NCBI GenBank assembly: GCA_963970005.1
Contig: CAXAMN010021361.1
Location: 3,535,533 to 3,599,532, forward strand
Direction: 5' to 3'
DNA from: Durusdinium trenchii
Lineage: Eukaryota > Sar > Dinophyceae > Suessiales > Symbiodiniaceae
DNA length: 64,000 bases
In this document: positions 37,001 through 45,600 of the stretch, piece after piece
How the letters are laid out: the number at the start of each line of letters is the position of its first letter
Position numbering within the stretch: position 1 is the stretch's first letter
Position numbers and translations under genes: made by a program
Notes under the pieces: model-generated
What the model was told of the DNA's origin: nothing
The model's database searches: none
What the model saw: the letters and a program-made list of their open reading frames with translations, nothing else

Positions 37001-39604
37001 ATGTTTCTCGACCTGCATTTCGGCCTTTATACTTACAGTCCTATTCAAGCGATTCCACGCAGAACCACCAGTGCAGGGACCCGCAAAGAAGACACAATCA
37101 AGACTGGATCGAACACATGCTTTCACTTTATTGATGCCATAAGCAGAGCAGGCATCGTCGTCCTCTGTGATTGTCACGATGTTCATGAACTGCTTCTTCA
37201 AACAAGTCTGGAGAAAGGTAAACCAATTCTGTTCTTCAGCACACATGAGGACCAAACATGGAACATTTCTTTCGAGCTCTTGTAGCATGATGCATCTATC
37301 AAAGATATCTTGAGGACCCTTGACGTCTTGCTGATGGAGTTCGAACTGATATTTGTGTGACCGTCCTGATCTCCTTTGTAAGACCAAATGCAACACGGGT
37401 TTTCTTCCCGGAGGTGTGTCACTTGCAACATATTTTGCTGTTTGTGCAATGAACATGTGCTCATGGGCAATGGTGTTCATCTCCCATGTTTGTATGCCTG
37501 TTGCAATCGCCGTGACATCGCTCTTTTGCTTGTTGTTGCTGTTGTCTGTCGTTTCATGTTGTGGGCTGTGTCCGTGACCGTTGGAAACGATCAGGAATGT
37601 TGTATTTCCTATCCATGGATCGTCCTTACCTACGGAATTGCCCTTGAAACGCCAGGAATCAACTTTTATGTCCTTACCGTTCTTGTAGTACTTCTCAGTC
37701 CTACGATAATCAGACAGATCTGACAGCTGGACAGGACAGTTTGAGTCTTCACTAGGGACAAACTCTTGTGTTCTCGGCACATTATGCACTCGGGTGAGTG
37801 TGTCGCCATCGTGTCGCCATTCATCTCGGTAATTTTTATTTGTTTTTGAATTTTTCCCTTTCGAGTCCAGGCGCACAAAATGGTCTTGCACCGCACCGAA
37901 AGCGCGAATTGATGCACCGTCCTGCCCCCCACTCCCCCCATGAACAAGACGTAGAAGCGTGTTGATCACACGAAGGGTGGCAGGATGACAATTGTTGAGA
38001 GGAACCTCTTGTGACTGGAGCAAAGCTGGATCAGTCGACAAGGAGGCAATAGAAAACTGTAGCACAGCGTCAGGAGTCCAGGGAACATTGGCTAAGGCCA
38101 AGAACGGAGATTGAGATAAGCATGCGCCCGCCTCTGGAGATGAGGATGCCTTGGAGGCATGATACAGGAAGCATGCACGTTCGACCCAATGATCAAAGCG
38201 CAAGGCTTGCTGCAGTGGCGTAGCTTCCCGTTCCACACAATTCCAGGAACCATTAACAAGGACCCATGTGCTCCGACACGTGTCTGACGGTATGTAGCGA
38301 CCCGGTGGGAAGCGACGATAATAGACTGGGACTTTGACGACATAGATGCAATCTCCATTAGGGAGATCCTGAACACCTTCTTTTCCTGTCATTCCTTTGA
38401 CGAAGACTGCACGAGGCAAGACCGGAGTCTGAGTGTATGGGAAATTAGGAATGTCGTCCGTCTTAGTCTGAAAGATTTGATGGTCGATTTTCTTATGATC
38501 GACTGATGGAGAGACCATGTCAGCCAACTCTTTGGAGCTCAAATCCTCTGGGTCAAGAAGGTTGATCAACATACAAGCCCGGCGCCACGCAAGTGGAGTC
38601 CGAAAGGCCTTTGTATGGATATCTGCACACATCTTGTGGGAGATCTCGTAGAGCAGCACGAAATGGTCCTGTTGAAAATGTTCATGCAATGAGACAATGG
38701 ATATCCCATGAGTGCGTTCAAGATGACGCATGGTGGGATTCTTCCCGGTTCTGGCAACTCCAATCATACCTTGATGATCATCATGGAACAATATTTCAGG
38801 AGCTTTGCCCGAGAGCGTTTGCCAGAGACCGATGGAGGGTATCCCAAAGTTGCGGAGAGTGGAATCTGCCGCGACTATTTCTGCTTCAGGTGTTGAATGG
38901 CTGATACATCCTTGGCGCTTGCTCCCCCCAGCAATGGGAAATCGTGTATGCTTACCTTGTACGTGCATGTGAGAGCCCGACGTGGAACGAAGGGTCTCAC
39001 CGCAACCAGCAAAATCAGCATCAGCGAAGATTCCGACTGAGAGAGTTGCGATCGGATCGCCAACCCATCCAATCATGCGCTTGTCTAGAGTGCTGTTGAC
39101 ATAGCACATGAGATGATGCAAACGAGCATCATCGTTGCTGGTCCATTTATTCACGTTCCTGGCCAGCATGTTGATTGATCTCAATAGATCGAATCGAGCA
39201 ATTCTGGCAGCATACAACAACTTCATGAGTATACTCGCTGCATGTGGCGCCAAAGAACCACGGTTTCCATCGTCCAGAGTGACGTCAGATTCGGACTTGG
39301 AATGCAACTTACCAGAATACTTGGGGTCAAAGGTGTTAGCACACCATGGACACGTAACGGCCTCTTTCCCTGGAGCGGGTGCTCGTGCGGGATGAGATTT
39401 GGTTTCTTCTGGGACGCTTGGTGTCGTGACCTTCTTCAATTTTGTATCATGACCGACAATGTCTAAATACTTACCGACGGACAGTTTCAACAATCCTTCC
39501 ATATTGTATGAGACGGTGTTGACTACTGTTCCATCGTGGAAGTTTGGACTCTCCTCGTGTGAGCATGCAGCCGAGATAAAGTCCAAGATCAGTCTCGGGC
39601 TCAA
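28070..39604 (-). CDS. RNase H plus giant C-terminal extension of the copia element, with Tpt1/KptA-like domain
   Basis: 3,844 codons without a stop. The listed start is a TTG, and native coding probably begins by a +1 shift from the RT frame near 39535. Domains by residue: connection with CPWC (about 84); RNase H with FADADFAG (D195), STPEAE and HDDHQGM, ending near 363; methyltransferase-like region (about 690-1000) with DCVFFAGPCTGGSAW (C844), ELPRSCEYW, DGCMYGL and a CDHKHQH cluster; Pro-rich segment (about 1650-1700); zinc ribbon CENC...CVNC (about 2190-2215); CCHC knuckle C2568-C2571-H2576-C2581; Tpt1/KptA-like domain about 2820-3110 (RLLRHG R2835/H2836, GGWVNIDEIL, IRAVASH R2965, H3006, YRGS R3030); zinc ribbon CPSC...CLSC (about 3200); acidic region; Ala/Lys/Ser-rich end. 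Tpt1/KptA enzymes remove RNA 2'-phosphates using NAD+. Whether the extension is cleaved into separate products cannot be seen. Confidence 0.9.
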   Translation of the reverse strand: MSPRLILDFISAACSHEESPNFHDGTVVNTVSYNMEGLLKLSVGKYLDIVGHDTKLKKVTTPSVPEETKSHPARAPAPGKEAVTCPWCANTFDPKYSGKLHSKSESDVTLDDGNRGSLAPHAASILMKLLYAARIARFDLLRSINMLARNVNKWTSNDDARLHHLMCYVNSTLDKRMIGWVGDPIATLSVGIFADADFAGCGETLRSTSGSHMHVQGKHTRFPIAGGSKRQGCISHSTPEAEIVAADSTLRNFGIPSIGLWQTLSGKAPEILFHDDHQGMIGVARTGKNPTMRHLERTHGISIVSLHEHFQQDHFVLLYEISHKMCADIHTKAFRTPLAWRRACMLINLLDPEDLSSKELADMVSPSVDHKKIDHQIFQTKTDDIPNFPYTQTPVLPRAVFVKGMTGKEGVQDLPNGDCIYVVKVPVYYRRFPPGRYIPSDTCRSTWVLVNGSWNCVEREATPLQQALRFDHWVERACFLYHASKASSSPEAGACLSQSPFLALANVPWTPDAVLQFSIASLSTDPALLQSQEVPLNNCHPATLRVINTLLRLVHGGSGGQDGASIRAFGAVQDHFVRLDSKGKNSKTNKNYRDEWRHDGDTLTRVHNVPRTQEFVPSEDSNCPVQLSDLSDYRRTEKYYKNGKDIKVDSWRFKGNSVGKDDPWIGNTTFLIVSNGHGHSPQHETTDNSNNKQKSDVTAIATGIQTWEMNTIAHEHMFIAQTAKYVASDTPPGRKPVLHLVLQRRSGRSHKYQFELHQQDVKGPQDIFDRCIMLQELERNVPCLVLMCAEEQNWFTFLQTCLKKQFMNIVTITEDDDACSAYGINKVKACVRSSLDCVFFAGPCTGGSAWNRLNRTVSIKAEMQVEKHQELYWSLWNCFANVLDHVFAIGACALTELPRSCEYWRDDRMTTLIEGTESHIHDFDGCMYGLATHYGHRNIPIKKPWRIVSWGVQFQSLMKKCDHKHQHAPCAGRETRVTQLYTLRIAQHMIETLNKRALSLWKKQHVTSPSPVLYDWSRSPHPSMSNGNPCSEVNINKRFDKIIQSVHDSKKKKFTCENNHDTHDSCASVITFHNHIEQDFEINQASHFGAGVIQQFAKKKFAEFHPITGGLSPTTLPQRGNSLAFVSHFWRLTTSLHRGDCVFNMFRSTAYGTTGRNMASAKKLKEHLQILDSRREESPTLVPRQFVEDMDPGQALQLAEKWMERGVPPIYSISACYCAVEAKGGAIQERLVRTLRVLLSKYDPQTDDGNEVARVFFAGIKRVIGIAKNQERLVRPEHTPLGPPPPPNPGHFPYEAFASNDVWDRLELFADNLMTLFMPEPFNQEAPVKGMLEDLNEKVAKRGMKGINSTAMSKDSLLDITRDGYFYDSMNDLHHRIPIEGRSSNYVAMTGEHWERSCRYISLAGASLGFALRFHNKNHPEDLTSLTDLIQIIAKGQSGGTLERCAAINNFQCIQALYRCIHRHVIEQSAISLRPEANAQMLAAFQHLKEWFPEVKQDVWTAGYNVLGAELGVHRDLLARDTSISILNQYIAELHLSEANLDKEPDMETLGKPKEKIYLTFENPSIGPPNLKDFSAVEPQWLCQFRIHHAKNRGLSQDEITKQMREEARRARDQSGAPKNRDDYTQTFGGKGSSVPPGGPYTSSSSGPRPPWERNNEQWDPWSSDVPHGAYDVPRPPPKAPPKCKPMPRPKQPAQPKEWFVTLPPEGVTTIGCNGMDYLGKPIRFNLWTYRSSTTAYATAPFAGPRTAEPGRDWRQYVRRLTYYVGVTLGGNYRSSSSMGLQPLTDSHLRTKVNESDGFWTKLYVEMVEEFDLTSCFQYPSARAMVLILKLIDVPEKAAYHIKSLSSKVGCHTEEKDKVMIDGDTGVMDVDYLSGQIRGVGTGHTILVTDLDYVTRASSSKKITTMQYGIRTEMAFENCCVFQVKGERHQDILDTLDGVVSFLKEHGQDQGDGTTVHIWLCLHCMFPNGSTLRLTEATFKEFSRKLAEKVHSIGQLLTTPVLVNIQPDSKFFGPARYDHSHIVTDIVDQVRRSGALATKSSRAWKAMYSVAGAPSANYITGSDKNKIWAVMEKQLTRERVILLCSMNKVHVSALNNMAEDEIQVPISQDNFDRYLNVAMSASDGQPKKTSTKHTVGGSFSQGTEWRDIRFVLKDPEPEEDRMEYWMTGNRRVENCKATADAAPYLCENCNKYDASEDWNTHTENRSRCVNCNFNFWCVHNGTPTIQQERESIWETAVRVRVLWEKNAEWNRLYPAQNLREFMVEGAMMLSRKNPPWIQGALKAISHHGGIRAPSELVEQYCIQGKGSTLFIHRDYDLGNEDYGFRAYMDYGNVAYHDYIQYFFTRKEYQDVFSLNEYRTVTNSELAGDIMEFWTGVLELAGIFKDTLFEDWAQINECRRGIEMSFLHFYAASRKSINDNTKRNKPSGLHVTAEERACIDAVMSRYATRPEFRRMVRLAIAPEPKRTSTEEPDVEMKDGEADPASTTPGVEEPEPPTPELDPQDYKEGEGRSVSPTKTWSNYPTSNPDTEERKRAAKRSGQGTAAASSWKSAYDNLRRVRARAESQMVCYCCGSNQHHLAICPDTEKKNELMKSFSYMEDTMRKCFTEDDKAIIRRDVENRKRKAKSSKDVEDEDYMDVDDEDIELPEEEPELGSKVPPYSPRAKGRPHSSDSAKEEYAKAVEATKKAFGNASFVTRFKEPVDLFDIADDKEGGEYKVANHRVDRSGPDGKRELDALIQEAAALGIKMPKVKDLAPDPQQFQKAGYRQIEVACDRGNIEIIPQYGVTFYVEYWNGPKRDATFTDPPKMNPAIRIDKTSEESQWISEISHRLNRLLRHGVGKHNGIQSHRGRRPHVSPKCNEGGWVNIDEILEYDHVFSDGVNISTISGTQREQDTKTDRYQYLCKAMWHAKKLQNRVRYQIAAIRISKEDVSIEEERQYWANLMFYGTDAPSFLKHERWIAPCAIRAVASHNSGRETVLEEDVSIYPVWTSHLIPENVAMQLGGSFHMTSLSNIESIMKLGIVPGGMEGYRGSVFFNHFAPWDDRSSKILRSRWPRGGMPVCLYVPIMTLRKLGGRISENSYTVVFREVPWRCVRGAWYWDDHVQAWRRLLLGSTGEQVVLAARHGLWVAQKHTILERADEVTKSASATDDNVQKLVSLIDEVKFDDNGELIEDSISEETWDEIISRTCEGYRNVDGTILCPSCMHLTSSSLSVCLSCQGRLLSCGIRNTVISDSPVDLVTDDEEEKKEEKEPEDDVQDTLDQATMDEIRRAWEEDIAQTEAADDDEDTDNLDPSKPSDGAENFKSDNVETPSFNEDEIDYGRDSDLEDEDERNMIIEIQRSTQQYEGKKRQDGEPEDEDVTDDLHPEANRPTDRDEPGYYAQHGATKFNPEEGKDNEDLPIYCRVPEPRIYAHQERAYCQDVSVKASGLMDRYVVKCVLSMISLMYKSYYCTSLTDFKANWKKKRLDVISKFGTGDSTEIDGDGRPLDPTDEMMLIFANDNNITTEEAWHRFRGEQFICKVALMILSFGHTPNSFKEEYGNFEHSTDLTDAQIEELKVKKASAMTELVQKCIHAIYGCRTYSYFRTDVTSPNHKVIDPLDIMYSRMKGKWEKSILLIIDQHEIRLPPQAQEVIESMARNPNVGHTERWMSVVEHKHVQALTNRLGFGDRAKEIQGKKKQAAKATAKSTSTTKSEAKAASSSRAEAKPASTPGTEAKPSSAPSEEPKPSTEENKTKAVLKARSHDKSPSSATDVFEQALKEDLAANTHAAEGTTSSSSRGHSKGGGQSGTSWRPALTQEHREVPQPSEKGKGKSKSKGKSKKGEDDRWDAQGSWDHRGWRGYHQW

Positions 39605-42600
39605 TCCTGAGTTTCGTTCGTAGCATAGACCATCCTTTGGTCATGTTCTCGGTTGGTCCGGCAAGCTTCAGGTCGTCCACATATATAACGAGAAGAAGTT
39701 TCAGGCCTTCATGAAAATACATTGATGGCCATTCATCACCAATTGGCTTGAAGCCAAGTTGGCGCACCTGCGTATCGCAATGCTTCTCCCACATTGTACC
39801 TGCGTCCGGGTGTCCATACAAGGCTTTGAGGAGGCGTACCACTGGTCGATGATACTTTGATACATCAACATCATCTGGCCACGCGTCTGACGGTAACTCG
39901 ACCCAACAGGGCGGTCCCGTAAGAGAAGCCTGAATGTATGCCTGAAACGCATCAGCGAGCTTGACCGAATGTCCGGGAACACATCCATAGAAATCTGCCC
40001 ATCTAGAAGATTCAAAGGATGCTGGTGAATTGCCCAAGTCCTGAAAGAAAGCTGCTTCCCAATTCTGATTCTTCACTTTGTTTCCTAGCAATACTCCTCT
40101 TCCCTTAAATTTTCGTCTCTCATCACTCATTGGCAACTGGTAGTTCTTTTCCACAATGATGCCATGAACCCTTGCAAAGTGCACGACCTGCTTCAGAGTG
40201 AGCGCTTCTTGTTTTACGTCGTAATACTCCCGGATCACAGAGAAGTCGAACACTCCTTGCTCATGAAGTCCCAACCATTCTTTTCTCATTGAGGCTTTGG
40301 CCTTGGGATTCTTCAACATTTCTGCTCGACTAACAGGTCTGGAGACTGCTGCATTGAACAGGTTCCGATAAGCACTCATCGGGTTCGTTGCGTCGGCATA
40401 TGTGTACCTTTCTCGATGTTTGGAGATCGAGTTGATGCAGGGCATTGACGGAAATGACAAGTGATGATCTTTCAAGTTCTTTGTGAAATCTTCGGTTGTA
40501 CATCTATTGGATTCCGTTGACATTGCATATGCTACTGCCATATCATTGAGGATTTCTCCACTGTTAACATCAATGATATTGAGTGGATCCCAAGTAGCAC
40601 GTGGGCCGAACCCATTTTCCACACTCGTCCATTCCTCCCATTCGACTAAGTAATCGTCGTCGCTTGGGAGTTCTGTGGGAAGTGTAGATGCCGAAGATGG
40701 ACTATAGCCCCCCATGTCATCGTCATCGGTGATCAGCGTCCGATCTTTCTTCAGATTGATGAAGATGTTGGGCGATACGTCCTTAGGATCATCATCCTTG
40801 TCTCCCTTCTTTTTCTTCTTCCTTTTGTCCTTGCTGGATCCCGCACCTTTACTCTCTCTCTCTTTCATCTTTTCTTTCTCGAGAGCTTCTTTCTTCTCAG
40901 CGATAGCTCTATCAGATAGAGACAACGCTTTCCATTCTTCTGGGGTATATTTTGATCTTGGTCTCGGTGATGACCTGAAGAACCTTCTTCCGTCTGATCC
41001 AACCTTATATGGATTCCCTTTCCTGTCCAGTTTCACGGTCTCACCATCATCATTCAAGTAGATGATACCATCACTTGCTTTTCCCATGGACATGTGATCC
41101 ATTGAAGGATCTCCAACTGGCGGGTGATCCTCCCTGCTGGTCGAAGGTGGTACCTTCGCCTTGGCAGGTTTAGACAATATTTTAGAATGACCGCCATCAG
41201 GTTTTGGATCATCATCATCACCGGGATCATCTCGTTCTTCATCATCTGCTTCATGATCTCCAGTGGCGTCTTCGTCGTCCTCATCCCTAATCTCCCTTTC
41301 CGCAAGCTCCTCAAAGTCCATACCGGGCTCAGTTGGTTCGTAATCTCCATAGTCAATCATTTGATTAGGATCTCCGACCTCTGGCTCTCCATCTCTCCTG
41401 TCACGGATCTTCATGCCTTCCAACGTGTTGTTGATCTTCTCGTATCCTTCCTTCAACGGGAATTCGATGGGAGCGAGGAATACCAGGGTCTCTGTGAGCT
41501 GTGGTGTGAGTAGCTTTCTGATAGGGCGATTGGCATCAAATGCAAGGCTTTGATGTGCAAAAGTTTCAAGACTCCACACTCTGTATTGTCTCGACCAGTT
41601 CATCCCGGGCTTGATCTCATATCCGGCGAAAATACCTGGGATTCCCTTGGGATCAAACTTGTGCTTCTGCTCAATCCTTCCTTGACTGCTCGGCATGAAG
41701 AAGACCTTTGCACCAAAGGGGATCTTCTCTCCATGGAACTCTTTTCCATGTAGTTTGTACCAAGGGCTCACTCCATCCTCTCCTTCCTCAATGTTCAAAA
41801 GATGGCTGACGCATTCTACTGCATAACTCCAGAAACATGGTGGTAGCCCCGCTTCCAAGAGACAAGTTGCGGTTGTCATCATAATGAACTGATTGTTCCT
41901 CTCCGCCAGAGAATTGTTCTGAGGATGATTCGGTAGAGAGTGATCGAATGGGATCTTCAGTTGCTTCATAGCCGTCTCAAACTCTGGGGCTTTGTCGGCA
42001 TAAGCAATCTTGATCTTCTTCAATCCTTTGAAGTGGTTTATTGCATTGACCACGTCCTTGGTGAACTTCTCTTTCGACGGATAGGCCCATATGACGCCTG
42101 TGTACCTGTCACGAATGACGAAGATCTCTCGATCAGTACTGATCCCTTGATCAAGGATGTTCCTCGTATCGACAAAATCAAAGGTAACCAGGTCTCCAAA
42201 AGCTTTGAGCTTTCTCTTGAACGCTCCTCGATGCGTCTTGAAGTGTTTCATCTTTGCTCTGATGCATGACTCACAGTAAGGATTCTTGTAACGATGTGTG
42301 AGTAGATGTTCGATTTTCCTGGCATCTGCTTTCAGAGTTCCTCTTCTCACCATTCTACTTGCACCGTCAACAACATCCACCTCGATGTCATCTGCATCAT
42401 CATCGTCAGCTTCTGGTTCACTGTCTCCGGCGACATCTGATCCTACCTCATCTTCTTCTCCAGGAGATGCCTTGAACTTCTTATTCCTCTTTCGCCTTTT
42501 GACTTTTGGAGGTTCAACCACAGGAAGGTCGTCATTATCACACATGATTCCTTGAGGATCCACATCACAGTTGATGAAAGTCGATTGGTAATCGGCTTCA

Positions 42601-45600
42601 TCTTCTCCTAGGGTGAACCTTGCGATCATCTCCGCCCTTGTATCGTCGGTGGGAGTACAAAAGTCACTGCCCTTGACAATATATGGGATGTTTCCCTCTA
42701 CTTCTAACATGATCTTCTTGTAGTCCGGGGAAACCATATACGGGTTGCCGCAGGCTGGCCATATGAATGTGTATCCTTCCTCCATGCATTTCTTTCCAGC
42801 AGACAGTACTGAAGGAGACTCATCTAGGACGAATGGGGAGTTGGTAGAGTCAAATTCGTCGAAATGAATATCGGCGACTCCCTTTGTGGATGTCACTCCA
42901 TTTGCGGTATAGAATGACATTGATTGGTCGCTTTCTCTCACTTCCAGACCTAATTTCTTGGCTCTGCCTTTCGATATCAAATCATACCCACATCCTGTGT
43001 CCATGATGAACTTTGTTCTTGACCCTTTGGCTGGAATAGACAATGTCTTCGTGTCTGCATGATCCTTCTTTCCTTCGCATACATGAGGAATGACTTTATG
43101 ATGGAAAACTAGGCCGTCATCTTCGTCAAAAGACATAGTGACCGCTAGGTCACCCTTTGGTCCGACTGGTATTCGGATCCTCTTGATTTCAGTGTAGGGG
43201 ACCATCAATATGCCTCTTGCCTCTGCGACCTTTTCTTCAAATCTGATTTGTTCTTTCCTCGTATAGCAGGTGAGCTCCTTCTCATCGTATCGTTTGATGT
43301 CCGGACGTAGAGGTTTCTTTTCTACTACCTTCCATTGGTCCCTGACTGAGTAGATCGCTTCGTTCAATATGATTTCACAAGTCTCTTCATCAAAGGACAC
43401 TTTTGCACCTCCTTCTCTTGCCTTGGCGGATGCAGCGATCCCTTCATCTTCGGATTCGTCCATGAAGAGTTCACCGTCAATGGCTGGAGCTCCAGGCTTC
43501 GCCTTGGGCTTCGGTTTGGGCTTTGCCTTGGGCTTTGGCCTATCGTCTCCTGAGTCAGCTGGTGCAGATATCCCTTTCTTAGGAGAGGCTTTTGGGTCAT
43601 GGTAGAACTTGCAATCCTTCCCTTTGTCACAAGTTCCTCGAATCCACATCCAACATACTGGCTTGTCATTCTTTCCGACAGAAGGTCCTCTGGATGGTGA
43701 TCTGGGTTTCTTGTGACTGAATGGGCAATCTTTCCCCATAGTGCAGTTACCTTTCACGAAGAATTTACATGGTATCTTCTTCTTATCTGCACTCGGACTT
43801 CGGCTGCGATCCTTTCCATCCCCTTTACCTTTCCCCTTTCCCTTTTTGTTCTTGTCTTCAGGATGCTTCTTGGGATTGGGTTTCGGCTTCACTGCAGCAG
43901 CGTCTTCTGAGACAACCTGTTCTTGTTGCCCTTTTGGTTTCTTCTTCGGATCAGCTGGTGCAGCTTTCAGTTTTGGAGCAGGTCCGCCTGGTTTGAGATT
44001 CTGAAAGATATTGGCCACATTCTTCACTGCCTTCTCCTTTTCCAGGATCATCCTGTCTTCAGTTTGCCGTTCGATGTGCCTTCTGATCATATCACGTAGA
44101 TGTTTGTATGTCTTCTTGGCATCATCGTCGTTCATGCTGTTGTAGGCGCTGATGTCGTATGCCATGAGGTTTGAGTTCCTGATCTTTCTCCATAGGAGAT
44201 CCCGAAGAGTTTCGTCGCTCGGGACGTCAACGGGCTTCATTCCTGCCAGAATCTCATCCCAAGTGTGGAAGAACAGCGATAAGTTCTTGTCTCCTTGATA
44301 TTCTAGTTGGTAGAGGTGCATTGAAGTATATAAGACTTCCACATTTGATGTTGTCTTGAAATTCATAAGGATCAGGGCTAGGACCTCTCTTCCCTTTATG
44401 AGGCTTGATGTTCTCCCTTTTGCATTGATCCTCGTCCTCAACTTCATAGCTACACCTGAACCATCATCTTTCGCATCCATGACGACCTTGGTAAGAGCTA
44501 GGCCGAGTTTGGCATCGATTGAATGGAATCTTTGGTCTCCTGAGTCGACAAACTTGTCCGGATCAGGATCGTCCATGGCTTCTTTGATCCAGTCGATCCA
44601 GGGCTCTTGATCTGAATCATTGGCCGCAATGATGATCGATTGAATGAGATTTGCCTTCCATAGTCCAAGATCATTGATCCTGGGCCATGACGGAACGTTT
44701 ATCTTTGATTCTTCCTTCCTCGATACTTTCATGATTGTAGAGGTTGCCGGTGCAAGATGAGATGAAGAGGATGCTTCTGCTTCTGAAATCTTGTCCCTCA
44801 ATGATTTGTTCGCCTCGGATAGCTCAATTGATTTCTCCCTTTCCTCGGCGTACTCATTGTGGGTTTCGGCATACCATTCATACATCTCATCTCGGCTCTC
44901 TGTCATTTCATTGTACCCGTCCTTGTAGTGCTTCGCCTCCTCTTTTGCGTTCCGAATCTCATCTTCCTCGGACGCGTGGGTTGGTAACCCGCGGTCTCTG
45001 GAACTAGGACGCTTGCTGTACCGAGAGACTATGGGTGCCATTCGTGCTTCTGCCTTTAATTTCGCATTTTCCATAATGATATTCTTTGTCTCCTTCTGGC
45101 TTTCCAATAGTGCATTCTCCAGTTCTCCGATCTTCTGTTGAATTTCAGCACCATCATCGCCGAACATAGGAGCTCTCATCATATTCTCTCTTTTCAGCTG
45201 TGCGTTGGCTTCGGATAGAGCGAGGTTGACGTCTTTCAATTGTTGTCGTTCACGGATGGAACTTTCTATGACTTCGTTGTTGAATATTTCTCCTTTTGCG
45301 ATAACCTCCTTTGCGATGTTTGCTTCGTATTCATGGTGGCTCGCCTTCTTTTCTGCTATTTCTCTAGCAGAGACTTCAGTTTGGCATACAAACATCTCCA
45401 TTCTCATGCCCACTTCCATCTCTCCTATCTCCGCTCTCGCGTTGAGTTCAGCTCCACGTGCCATAGCCAGTTGACCTCGTAGATGATCAATAACCATAGC
45501 CTCCTGATTACTCTGATCTTGAGATGAGTGAACACTGTGTTGAAGACGTCTTTCCCTGACCTCACTGTTCCATTGTTCTTCTCTCGGGTGTTGGATCACC

